DNA from: an uncultured Phaeodactylibacter sp.
GTDB taxonomy: Bacteria > Bacteroidota > Bacteroidia > Chitinophagales > Saprospiraceae
Direction of reading: 5' to 3'
Length of the DNA stretch: 64,000 nt
Assembly: GCA_913057245.1 (NCBI GenBank)
Contig: CAJXNH010000001.1
Span: 1 to 64,000 of the forward strand
Positions 26,849 to 35,167 of the stretch are shown piece by piece. Position numbers and translations under genes: made by a program. How positions within the stretch are numbered: position 1 is the first letter of the stretch; each line of letters opens with the position of its first letter. The notes below the pieces were generated by a model. That model was not told where the DNA came from. It made no database searches and was given only the letters and a program-made list of their open reading frames with translations.

Positions 26849-27955
26849 TCACTGTACGACCAATTTTTTGGAAAAAACACCACGGCTATTCCCACCCTGT
26901 ACCTGATAAATGCCGGGAGGAAGCCCATGCAAGGGGATAGGGCGGGGCGCTGTGGTATGCTCCAGGAGGGTAGGAGGGGCCTGCCAGATTACATGGCCAT
27001 AGGCGTCTACCAACTTCAGGAAACTTAGCGAATGAGGAAGCTTTAGGTAGCACTGTCCGCTTGCCGGGTTGGGGAATATACGGGCAGGCAGGTCTGACAA
27101 TTGACGAACGCTGCTAAGTTTAGTGGTATCATCTGCAATGATGATGGTAGCTGTATCCGGGACCATGGGTATACGCTTGAAGTTGTTGTCGATGAGCAAC
27201 ACGCTGTCTATGCGCAGGCGGAAGGTGTCTACGGTCAGTCCGACTATAATATCTTCGATAATAATGCTAAACTCCGCCACTTGTCCGCTGCCGCTGATGG
27301 TGGTTTGATTAATACGGGTCAGCGCGAGTTCTGAGCGGCCCTCCAATTCGTCCTTATAGAAGACATCCTCTATCTCAGCGCCATCTGCATTGATCCAGGA
27401 GTTGTCCAGGTCGTCATATTCAAAACCAGTGGTGGGCTCTACTAAATCATTATCGTAGCTCATGGCAAGGGCAATGCCATAAAAGTTCTCCAGCGGCTGG
27501 CTCAAATTGCCGAGGCTAAGGCCAATGTCAATGGTAGCTCCGGCTTCTACGAGTGTGGCACTTGGCGTCAACGTGACTTCGGGGGCACCGATACCCGGTG
27601 CAGCATTGGAATAGCCATCAGCCGTGGTGGATGGCAGGGAAAGGCCAAAGTTAGGGATGAGTGCGTTGGTGATATCATCATCTTCAATCTCACCGTCTCC
27701 ATCCGCATCTGCGTACCCGTAATCGGTGCCATCCTGAAAAGTTTGCCCCCAAAGTTCGAAGGGCTGAGCTTCCCAGTTGGTGGTGGCATCGTCTCGTTCG
27801 GGGCCTTCAGCACCATAGGCAATGCCGATGTAAAGTACATCCACGGCATTCACCACACCGTTGTTGTTCGCATCGCCCGGCCACATTTCCTGGGCCGTCA
27901 GGGTAGAAAAGTAAGTGGCAAAAAATAGCGCGATCAGAGGGAATTGGATTTTCAT
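26849..27955 (-). CDS. Secreted dockerin/cohesin-like protein with T9SS sorting domain
   Basis: 368 aa from the ATG at 27955, where a signal peptide begins (MKIQFPLIALFFATYFS ... AQE). Residues ~22-110 look like a dockerin-type calcium module: PGDANNNGVVNAVDVLYIG and, later, DADGDGEIEDDDI give two EF-like D-x-N/D-x-N/D loops. Residues ~125-270 resemble a cohesin-type beta domain (VEAGATIDIGLSLGN ... YGIALAMSYDNDLV). The last ~75 residues are a sorting domain (ARIFPNPASGQ ... VFSKKLVVQ), so T9SS carries the protein to the surface. Having both dockerin- and cohesin-like parts in one chain suggests self-association, not necessarily a cellulosome. It is monocistronic with its own terminator. Confidence 0.85.
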   Translation of the reverse strand: MKIQFPLIALFFATYFSTLTAQEMWPGDANNNGVVNAVDVLYIGIAYGAEGPERDDATTNWEAQPFELWGQTFQDGTDYGYADADGDGEIEDDDITNALIPNFGLSLPSTTADGYSNAAPGIGAPEVTLTPSATLVEAGATIDIGLSLGNLSQPLENFYGIALAMSYDNDLVEPTTGFEYDDLDNSWINADGAEIEDVFYKDELEGRSELALTRINQTTISGSGQVAEFSIIIEDIIVGLTVDTFRLRIDSVLLIDNNFKRIPMVPDTATIIIADDTTKLSSVRQLSDLPARIFPNPASGQCYLKLPHSLSFLKLVDAYGHVIWQAPPTLLEHTTAPRPIPLHGLPPGIYQVQGGNSRGVFSKKLVVQ

Positions 27956-28151
27956 ATAACTGTTTATTCGTTTTTTATACTGCAAACTTAGGGGCAATTT
28001 GCCAGCGGGTCAATTACAAAATTAGGAATTTGTCAATGCTGGTTCTGTGATTTGATTCGCAAAAGGTCTTGAAAGTGTTGTTTTTTACTGTCTTGTATAG
28101 TAAGTGTAGTCATCTGTTTTTGTATTTTGTCAAAAATAAAGACCGGGCACA

Positions 28152-29579
28152 ATGCAAAAAAACAAGCTGATTATTGCTTTAAAGAAGCTTAAACCGGAAG
28201 AAACAGCCGCTTTTCGGGATTTCGTCGCTTCTCCGTTTTACAATAAAAGAGCAGCATTGCTTGATCTGCTGGATTACCTGATGGGCTTTGCACCGAACTT
28301 TTCAGGTAAGGGCGTCAGTAAGCTAGCTGTTTATCAGGCTATTTTTCCGGATGAGCCTTATGACGATAAACAATTGCGTTATCACCTGAGCTGGTTGAAT
28401 AAGTTGCTGGAACAATTTTGGCTCGTTCAGCAGCAAGCTGCCGGGGAAGAGCGCAACCTCACCACGCTCATGGAGATACTGTCGGAGCGGGGCCTGGAAA
28501 AGCACTACCGGCAGCAGGACCGCAAGTTACAGCAGTTGCTCGATGGTGTGGAAGCCCCCGATGCTTCCCACTTCAGGCACCGGCAGGAGTGGGCGGAAAC
28601 CCGGGAGCGGCATTTTCAGCGTCAGCGCCTGCGCCGGTTTAACGAAGACTTGCAAGAGGCTGCTGATGCGCTGGACCGGTATTACTTTCTGGAAAAAATG
28701 AAATACGCCTGTGCGATGCTCGACCGGCAGGCGATCCTTCAGGGGGGCTACAACGTCAACATTACGCCGGAATGGCTGGCCTACATCGAAGCTCAGGATT
28801 ACTTCGATCTCCCTTTGCTTAAACTTTATGTGGATATCTTCCGGGCATTATCAGATGAAGAGCAGGAGTACCACTTTGATGCCCTGCTGGAAAAGCTGGA
28901 TAGTATTTCAAAAGCAGTGGCTGTTGACCGGCTGCGGGAGATTTACTTTATGGCTATTAATTACTGTGCCCGGAAAATCAGGCAGGGGCAGGAGCGTTAC
29001 GTAGAGCAGGCCCTCAACCTCTACACCAAAGGCATTGAGCGCCGAATTCTGATGGAACAGGACAACCTTTCGCCCTGGACGTTCACGAATGTCGTTAAGC
29101 TGGCACTGCGGCTCAAGCGCTACCAATGGATCGAGCAGTTTATTGCGCAGAAGGGAAAGCTTCTCCCGGAAGCTTTTCAGGAAAATGCCCTGCACTACAA
29201 CTATGCCGAGCTTTATTATTATACCCAATCCTACGAGCAGGCACAGGAGCACCTGATGCAGGTGGCTTATTCTGACCTCAACTATTACCTGGGCGCACGT
29301 ACGATGCTGGCTAAGATTTACTACGAACAGGATGAGGAGGAGGCACTGCTCTCCCTCATTGCCGCCTTCACCATTTTCCTCAAGCGGAACAAACAGGTGT
29401 CTAATGCAATCAAGGAGACTTTCCTGAACTTTTGTGAGCTGCTCTATCAGTTGGTACGCCGGGAAGGCAAAAAGCTGGAAGGGCTGGAAAAGCGGATTGC
29501 GGATACAGCGCTGCTCACTGATCGGGCGTGGCTTCTCAAGGCCTGGCAGCAAAAAACAGGAAAAGCCCCGGAGCGTTAG
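28152..29579 (+). CDS. Saprospiria-type ~475 aa helical repeat protein, function unknown
   Basis: 475 aa, cytosolic, no signal. The N-terminus (KNKLIIALKKLKPEETAAF, then FVASPFYNKRAALLDLLDYL) matches a pattern I recall from large paralogous families in Lewinella and Haliscomenobacter (helix, then SPFFNKN, then KLRYLMTNL-like; here DDKQLRYHLSWLNKLL). The remaining ~350 residues are regular amphipathic helices of TPR or HEAT type (YNYAELYYYTQSYEQAQEHL). No catalytic residues stand out. Families of this type probably act as protein-binding scaffolds, but no function is known to me. Its 3' end is overlapped by a bidirectional terminator shared with the convergent S8 protease gene. Confidence 0.8.
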   Translation: MQKNKLIIALKKLKPEETAAFRDFVASPFYNKRAALLDLLDYLMGFAPNFSGKGVSKLAVYQAIFPDEPYDDKQLRYHLSWLNKLLEQFWLVQQQAAGEERNLTTLMEILSERGLEKHYRQQDRKLQQLLDGVEAPDASHFRHRQEWAETRERHFQRQRLRRFNEDLQEAADALDRYYFLEKMKYACAMLDRQAILQGGYNVNITPEWLAYIEAQDYFDLPLLKLYVDIFRALSDEEQEYHFDALLEKLDSISKAVAVDRLREIYFMAINYCARKIRQGQERYVEQALNLYTKGIERRILMEQDNLSPWTFTNVVKLALRLKRYQWIEQFIAQKGKLLPEAFQENALHYNYAELYYYTQSYEQAQEHLMQVAYSDLNYYLGARTMLAKIYYEQDEEEALLSLIAAFTIFLKRNKQVSNAIKETFLNFCELLYQLVRREGKKLEGLEKRIADTALLTDRAWLLKAWQQKTGKAPER

Positions 29580-29594
29580 CGCCCCGGAGCTTTT
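29561..29594. terminator. Bidirectional terminator overlapping a stop codon
   Basis: A 15 bp stem (AAAAGCCCCGGAGCG at 29561-29575 and CGCCCCGGAGCTTTT at 29580-29594), with a 4 nt loop, spans the stop of the upstream plus-strand gene. In the minus direction both imperfect pairs become G-U, and CTTTTCCTGTTTTTT follows, so it mainly serves the S8 gene. Confidence 0.75.
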
Positions 29595-29614
29595 CAAAGA
29601 GGGTTGTAAATAAG

Positions 29615-31147
29615 TTACTGTACCGCCTGGGCTGCATTGATGGTGCCCCATCCGAAGTTGCTATCCCGTGCAGGATAGTTGGAAGAGGCGTTCATCAGGC
29701 GCTGCATCACCTGGCTCCTGCTTTGGTTCGGGTTGGTAGCCCAAACCAGGGCCGCAATGCCTGCTGTTGTTGCTGTAGCTGCTGAAGACCCACCGACATA
29801 AGCCGGCTGACTGCCACTCATTGCAAGGGTGAGTGAAGTACGGCTGGTATTGGAAGCACGCTGCATAACGGCTACAAAGTCGACCTCAGGCCCCTCATGG
29901 CAGGTATGGCACCGCTGATTCATATTGTCCCGGATGCCGGTAACGGCTACGGTTTGCGCCATGTTCGCGGGGAAGATTACGCCCCACCAGCTCGTCCAGC
30001 TCAGAGAAGTGCCCGCTGCTGCAAACATTAGCTTGCCCCGGTTGAAGGCGTAATAGATACCATCTGCAACGGTGTTGCTGTAAAATACATCGCCAATGGA
30101 CATGCTGATGATCTTTACCGCACTGTCGTTGCCGGAGATTACCAGCGCATCCCGGACGCCATCCTTTTCACTTCCTGAGTTGATGATCACATCAGTGGTT
30201 GCCCGGAAGGCTTTCAGGTTGCAGTTGTAAGCGGCACCCAGGGTTGAGCCAGTGGTACTGCGGGGTGCTGCAATCAGCCCGGCCATTTGAGTGCCGTGCC
30301 CGCAGGCATCGTCAGGCCCGTCATTGGAAGCCCACCACCACCAGCCACTGACATGGGTGCCCAGGCGTTCCAGGCTGCGCCCGGAGGAGAAGCCGGAGTT
30401 GAACTCATTGCCCAGTTTGCTTTGGTTTGGAGAAGTGCCAGTATCGATCATCGCTACCTTGATGCCCGAACCGGTGCTGGTAGACCATGCACCAGGCAAG
30501 TTCATACTAGGGTGACTGAAATTCCAGGGCACTTTAGCGTTTGGTGAGACGGTTGTAAAGTCAGCCGAAGGGAGGTTGCTGGCTGGGCTGTACCCGCAGC
30601 CGCTGTCACTGCGGCGGTCAATCTCGCCCATAGTGTAGCTCATTGGCTCGATGTAGCGTACTTCCGGCATCTGACGAAGCTTTTCGATGATTTCCTGGTT
30701 GAAAATGCGCACATCAAGCGTGGGCAGGTACGCTTCATCGAGATTAAGGAACAGGTCTTCCGCTTTGGCGTTCAGGTCAGGGTAGGCAGCGTTCGTTGCT
30801 TCGACTACAAATGTGATGAGCTGCTCTTTGACGGTTGACCATTCTTCCGATGCGAGGTCTATGTCATGGATGCGTTCCTCGATACGCTCAAATCCTGCAG
30901 GCTGATAACCGAGCGACATAACGGAGTCTGAGCGCACGGAAGCGCTCCAGATCATGCGGTCCGACGCATCCTTCCAGTAGTAAACGGTATTGGTGGCTAA
31001 CAGGGTCTCCTCGATGATTTGATCCATTTCAGCTTTGGTCATCGGGCCATCCTGATCGGCCTTCTCGGGCGTTGCGAGCTCCGTTTTGGAACAGGTCATC
31101 AGGGCGAAAGCGACAAGCGCCAGCAGTAATAGGTTGCTAAATTTCAT
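29615..31147 (-). CDS. Subtilisin-like S8 family serine peptidase, lipoprotein
   Basis: 510 aa. The lipobox LMTC (Cys19) indicates a lipoprotein. Residues ~35-170 look like an inhibitor-type propeptide region. The S8 triad is clear: Asp in KVAMIDTGTS (~235), His in CGHGTQMAGLIAA (~285) and Ser in GGSSAATATTAGIAALVW (~475). Here the usual GTSxA reads GSSAA. The enzyme would be an endopeptidase anchored in the envelope. The C-terminus (WGTINAAQAVQ) has no T9SS domain, unlike several neighbours. The gene faces the Saprospiria family gene with a shared terminator and diverges from the OmpA gene across 396 bp. Confidence 0.93.
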   Translation of the reverse strand: MKFSNLLLLALVAFALMTCSKTELATPEKADQDGPMTKAEMDQIIEETLLATNTVYYWKDASDRMIWSASVRSDSVMSLGYQPAGFERIEERIHDIDLASEEWSTVKEQLITFVVEATNAAYPDLNAKAEDLFLNLDEAYLPTLDVRIFNQEIIEKLRQMPEVRYIEPMSYTMGEIDRRSDSGCGYSPASNLPSADFTTVSPNAKVPWNFSHPSMNLPGAWSTSTGSGIKVAMIDTGTSPNQSKLGNEFNSGFSSGRSLERLGTHVSGWWWWASNDGPDDACGHGTQMAGLIAAPRSTTGSTLGAAYNCNLKAFRATTDVIINSGSEKDGVRDALVISGNDSAVKIISMSIGDVFYSNTVADGIYYAFNRGKLMFAAAGTSLSWTSWWGVIFPANMAQTVAVTGIRDNMNQRCHTCHEGPEVDFVAVMQRASNTSRTSLTLAMSGSQPAYVGGSSAATATTAGIAALVWATNPNQSRSQVMQRLMNASSNYPARDSNFGWGTINAAQAVQ

Positions 31148-31543
31148 AGGAATCGTAGATAGTTTGGTTAGTAATGGATGTTCGTTGCTATAAATAAAGC
31201 TAAAATGATAAGCAGTGCTTAACCGAACAGGTCTGTTCAGGAAATCTAGGTAGATACTATCCGAAGTGCCGGGTGACTAATGTAAAATAAAAGTAAAGCG
31301 GCTTGGCTGTTGCTGAATTTTCATTCTTTTTCAGGGGAAAAATAGTGATAAAAATTTGTTGAGTAAAGGAAAAGAAATAATTCTTTCGCCAAGCTACAGG
31401 ATGTTCACCCTGTCACTTTTTTTGTGCAAAATTGTAACACTTACCAAAAAGCTTGCGTAAACATTAACAACATTCAAGCAAACGCCCTGTGACTTTGGGC
31501 AACATCATAAGTCTTAAAAACCAATTCCAAACACCATTTAAGT
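31148..31543. other. AT-rich divergent intergenic region, no gene seen
   Basis: 396 bp between the S8 lipoprotein gene and the OmpA-family gene, clearly richer in A/T than its surroundings. It must hold both promoters. TGACTTTG at about 31487-31494 is a 7 of 8 match to the -7 consensus on the plus strand, and TAGCTTTA on the minus strand about 40 bp upstream of the S8 gene is a similar match. Neither has a clear -33 box. No small coding frame is credible. Confidence 0.5.
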
Positions 31544-33082
31544 ATGAGAAAAGTATTGTTCTGCCTGGGTCTGCTCTTCGTAGCATCTTTACAGCTGCAG
31601 GCGCAGACTGACCCCAACAAAAACGCCTTTTCGGCCAAAGTGCTGTTCCTGGATTACGGGACACCCAATGACGTTGACGACCAAAATATTACTAACGGCC
31701 TGGAACTGACCTATATCCGGGAGCTGCTCCCCTGGCTGAATTTTGCTATCCCGGCGAAGGTGGGGGTGATTGATGTGGACAACGATATCAACAACCGTAC
31801 CTTTTTTAGTATTGATGGCGTGCTGCAGTTGCAGTACAAAAAATCAGATACCGCTTTTATTACGCCTTACCTGATGGGCGGCGGAGGTATTACCCTGGAG
31901 GAGGAACTGGGCAGCAATGTTCAGATTCCGGTGGGGGCTGGCTTCAATTTTAAAGTCGGCACGCGTTCTTATATCAACCTGCAGGGCGAATATTGGATTT
32001 CACAGGAAGAGAACCGGAACAACATTCAGCTTGGCGTAGGCTATTTGCATAAGCTCGGCCGTATGGATGCCGACGGCGATGGGGTTGTGGACAACCTGGA
32101 TAAATGCCCGCGTGATGCCGGAAGCCCGGAAACTGATGGTTGTCCGGATACGGACCTGGATGGTGTGGCGGATATTGAAGACAAATGCCCCGCCCGGCCT
32201 GGTAAAAAGCGGTTTAAAGGTTGCCCGGATACCGATGACGATGGTGTCATGGACGATGAGGACAAATGCCCTGAAGTGGCAGGACTGGAAAGCCTGATGG
32301 GCTGCCCGGATTCAGATCAGGATGGCATTACGGATGCGGAGGATGATTGTCCGCAAGTGAAAGGAACAGCTTCTGCTAATGGTTGCCCGGACCGCGATGG
32401 TGATGGTGTGGCGGACGCTAAGGACCAATGCCCGGATCAGGCTGGCACTGCTGCAAATAATGGCTGTCCGTTCAAAGACCGGGATAATGATGGCGTAGCT
32501 GACAGTCAGGACGAATGCCCGGATGAGCCCGGTACAGAAGCGGCTAAGGGCTGCCCGGACCGCGATGGTGATGGTGTGGGCGATGCCAAAGACCGCTGCC
32601 CGGATGATGCCGGTGATATGGAAGGCTGCCCGGATACAGATGGCGATGGCGTACACGATGGCAAAGATGCCTGTATCAATCAACCGGGCACGGCTGAAAA
32701 TAAAGGTTGCCCTGAGCTCAATGAGGAGGAGCAGGAGGTGCTGAGTTTCGCTATGCGCGCCGTTCAGTTTGAAACCGGTAAGGCCCGCCTCAAGGAGGAA
32801 TCCAAAGAAGTGCTGGATCAGATTGTGAAAATCATGCAACGCTACCCGGGCTATGCCCTTGCCATCAACGGCCATACCGATAATGTAGGCGATGCCGAAA
32901 ACAACAAGATCCTGTCTGAAGACCGGGCACGTGCCTGCTATGCTTACCTGGTCAGCGAAGGGATTTCACCAAAACGGATCTCCTTCCAGGGCTTTGGGGA
33001 AGAACAACCGATCGCCACGAATGACACACGTTCCGGGCGTCGGCTAAACCGCCGGGTGGAGTTTAATCTGTACATAGAGTAA
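31544..33082 (+). CDS. OmpA family protein with thrombospondin type 3 calcium repeats
   Basis: 512 aa with a signal peptide ending near LQLQAQ. Residues ~25-165 are a small outer-membrane barrel. Residues ~168-385 hold eight thrombospondin type 3-like repeats, each of the D-x-D-x-D-G-V-x-D form followed by CP and GCP cysteines (for example DADGDGVVDNLDKCP). These bind calcium and form a rigid stalk. Residues ~395-512 are an OmpA C-terminal domain that binds peptidoglycan (NGHTDNVGDAENN, then RRLNRRVEF). The protein therefore ties the outer membrane to the wall. The architecture is very common in Bacteroidota. The DNA repeats at 32060-32700 are coding. It has a hairpin terminator at 33111-33147. 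Confidence 0.95.
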   Translation: MRKVLFCLGLLFVASLQLQAQTDPNKNAFSAKVLFLDYGTPNDVDDQNITNGLELTYIRELLPWLNFAIPAKVGVIDVDNDINNRTFFSIDGVLQLQYKKSDTAFITPYLMGGGGITLEEELGSNVQIPVGAGFNFKVGTRSYINLQGEYWISQEENRNNIQLGVGYLHKLGRMDADGDGVVDNLDKCPRDAGSPETDGCPDTDLDGVADIEDKCPARPGKKRFKGCPDTDDDGVMDDEDKCPEVAGLESLMGCPDSDQDGITDAEDDCPQVKGTASANGCPDRDGDGVADAKDQCPDQAGTAANNGCPFKDRDNDGVADSQDECPDEPGTEAAKGCPDRDGDGVGDAKDRCPDDAGDMEGCPDTDGDGVHDGKDACINQPGTAENKGCPELNEEEQEVLSFAMRAVQFETGKARLKEESKEVLDQIVKIMQRYPGYALAINGHTDNVGDAENNKILSEDRARACYAYLVSEGISPKRISFQGFGEEQPIATNDTRSGRRLNRRVEFNLYIE

Positions 33083-33110
33083 CAGGGCTTTATCGACCTA
33101 GCTTACAAAG

Positions 33111-33147
33111 GAAACGGGCTGCTACCTGATTGGTAACAGCCCGTTTC
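33111..33147. terminator. Bidirectional terminator
   Basis: GAAACGGGCTG (33111-33121) pairs perfectly with CAGCCCGTTTC (33137-33147); a further inner TACC/GGTA pairing closes a short loop. It lies between the convergent OmpA gene and the three-repeat secreted protein gene. Confidence 0.85.
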
Positions 33148-33175
33148 TAAATTCTCCCTAAGAGAGATCAAAAGA

Positions 33176-34900
33176 TTATTGCTTGATAAAGCGGACGGTT
33201 TTTTGTGCTCCGTCAGCGAAAAGGCGCAGGAAGTAAATGCTTGGCTGCAGGTCTTCTGTTGGGACTTCAAAGGTATGATCACCGGACGGAATCTGCCCGA
33301 AGTTCAGGCGCTGAATCGTTTGCCCGAGCGCATTGGTGACCTCGGCTTGCAGGTTTAGGCTTTCCTGAGCCTTAAAGCTCATTGTGGCCGTATTGCGTAC
33401 CGGATTCGGGAAAAACCGGAAACTACCCAGCTGAAGTTCTTCTACATTGGAAAAAGGTGTACCAACGAGCTGAAACCAGAAGTCACCGGGCAGGTCGCCT
33501 CCGGTCACACGAGTGGAAACGCGGATAAGGTACTCTGTTGGCTCGCCCGGGAAGTTTTCCAAAGGCACTTCGAGGAAGGTATTATCGAAATCCTCGGTTT
33601 CAATGCAGAAGTAGGGACCGTCTAATGGGTCAGCCTGTATACCGCAGGTCTCGAACAGGTCGATGATAAACTCGGCGTTGGTAGTGGTCTTATTGAAGCG
33701 TAGCGTCAGCTCCGTATTCTCACCGGAATTAAAGGTATACCATACATCGCGGAAGTCCCCATCGTTATTGCAAATCGGTGTGGCAAACTGTGGCTGTCCG
33801 GTAGAGAGCTTGTTGGTCCCTTCGAAGATAAAATCAAAGTTGTCGGCTTGTTCCTGAGAAATGACAAAGGCGTCCAGTGCATTGGAGCAATCGTCGTTGG
33901 CTGGCGGTACGACGGGCTCAATCCGCTTGATGAGCACCGAACCGGCACCGCGGTCACCGGAAGACCAGCCGCCCAGGCGGAACAGGTAGCTTTGACCTTG
34001 TTCTACGTTGAATAAGGCACGGGAAGTAAACCCGCCACAGGGAACGCCATTATCGGCATTCTCATCGTCGCCACAGCCGACCAGGGTGCTGGTATCCGGT
34101 GGGCAGGTGGTGGACTGGTAGACGGCAAGGCGGGAATCAAATGTAGCCGTGCCACATGTGGAAAACTCCAGGCCACCTGTAAAGGTGGCTGTCCAGGAGT
34201 ACCAAATGTCGTTGTATACAAATTCTTCGCCTGGCTCAAAGCAGGATTGAGGGACCTCGTGCTGAGGGAGCCCTGTTGAGGCTTCTACGGTGTTGAATTG
34301 GAGTACGATCGAGTCTTGTGGCCCCAGGTCAAGCGGTGTGGCGTTTTCGCAGTCGTCGTTGGGCGGGCCAGTGACGGGCATAGTTTCTTCAATAGTGAAG
34401 GTGCCACTGCCTTCCTCGCCCGGGCTTTCTGAGCCCCAGCCGCCGATTTGGATGATGTAAACCGAGCCTTCCTCGACTTCCCAGGTGACCCGGGAGGTGA
34501 AATTGGCACAGTCCTGACCATCCGGCGTCACGCCATCTTCATTACAGGCGATGACGTCATCCGGAGAAGGTGGGCAGGAGGTCCCTTGGTAAATAGCAAC
34601 GTTGGTATCATAATCGGCTGTGCCGCAGGTGCTGAACTCCGCCAGACCGGTAAAGTCGGCGGTATAGATGAACCAAACATCGTTGTAGAGGGAGTCGGAG
34701 CTACTGCCCCCTCCGACGGGACAAGTCGCCGGATAGGCGCCGGAACCTCCGGTGGTCGCCTCAAGTGTGGTGAAATCATGAGTGCCACTACTTATGGGAA
34801 TGGCATTTTCGCACTCATCATTTACCGGTTGGGCAAATGCTGGAATACTGAAGGCTGTAAATGCTAACAGGGTCAGTAGTAAATGTAGATTTTTTCGCAT
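33176..34900 (-). CDS. Secreted three-repeat protein with T9SS sorting domain
   Basis: 574 aa from the ATG at 34900, where the signal peptide begins (MRKNLHLLLTLLAFTAFS ... AFAQP); 20 upstream codons are open but not signal-like. The body has three related modules, each opening NDxCxNA (NDECENAIPI, NDDCENATPL, NDDCSNALDA). Each of the first two contains YNDVWFIYTADFTGLAEFST or its close copy, plus STCGTADYDTNVAIYQG-type strands with conserved Cys. This resembles the carbohydrate- or calcium-binding beta-sandwich modules common in Bacteroidota surface proteins. The last ~80 residues (FRFFPNPVRN ... QKTVRFIKQ) are a T9SS sorting domain. A role in adhesion or binding is likely; the ligand is unknown. 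Confidence 0.85.
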   Translation of the reverse strand: MRKNLHLLLTLLAFTAFSIPAFAQPVNDECENAIPISSGTHDFTTLEATTGGSGAYPATCPVGGGSSSDSLYNDVWFIYTADFTGLAEFSTCGTADYDTNVAIYQGTSCPPSPDDVIACNEDGVTPDGQDCANFTSRVTWEVEEGSVYIIQIGGWGSESPGEEGSGTFTIEETMPVTGPPNDDCENATPLDLGPQDSIVLQFNTVEASTGLPQHEVPQSCFEPGEEFVYNDIWYSWTATFTGGLEFSTCGTATFDSRLAVYQSTTCPPDTSTLVGCGDDENADNGVPCGGFTSRALFNVEQGQSYLFRLGGWSSGDRGAGSVLIKRIEPVVPPANDDCSNALDAFVISQEQADNFDFIFEGTNKLSTGQPQFATPICNNDGDFRDVWYTFNSGENTELTLRFNKTTTNAEFIIDLFETCGIQADPLDGPYFCIETEDFDNTFLEVPLENFPGEPTEYLIRVSTRVTGGDLPGDFWFQLVGTPFSNVEELQLGSFRFFPNPVRNTATMSFKAQESLNLQAEVTNALGQTIQRLNFGQIPSGDHTFEVPTEDLQPSIYFLRLFADGAQKTVRFIKQ

Positions 34901-35167
34901 TAGATAGACGATTTGGTGATTGAATGCTAATCTTAATTGCCACAAATTAAAAAAAATCAAAAAGAATCCACCGCTTTGTTCAAATCGATCTCTGGTTCAT
35001 CCTACGATTTCCAACCTGCCGCCAAATAAAATATGTCCGGCGGGGAGGTTACATTGAGTTCACAATTTGATAACAAAAGCCTTACTTCGATTTGACCTGT
35101 ACTTAACACCCCGGGGTGATCTTTGCTGTCATTAAGTCAAATTTCGATCACTAAATCTTTTTCAAAC

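Noticed and set aside
35108..35119. Pho box upstream of phoX
   Set aside because: The palindrome does not resemble the direct-repeat layout of known PhoB sites; reported only as a palindrome.
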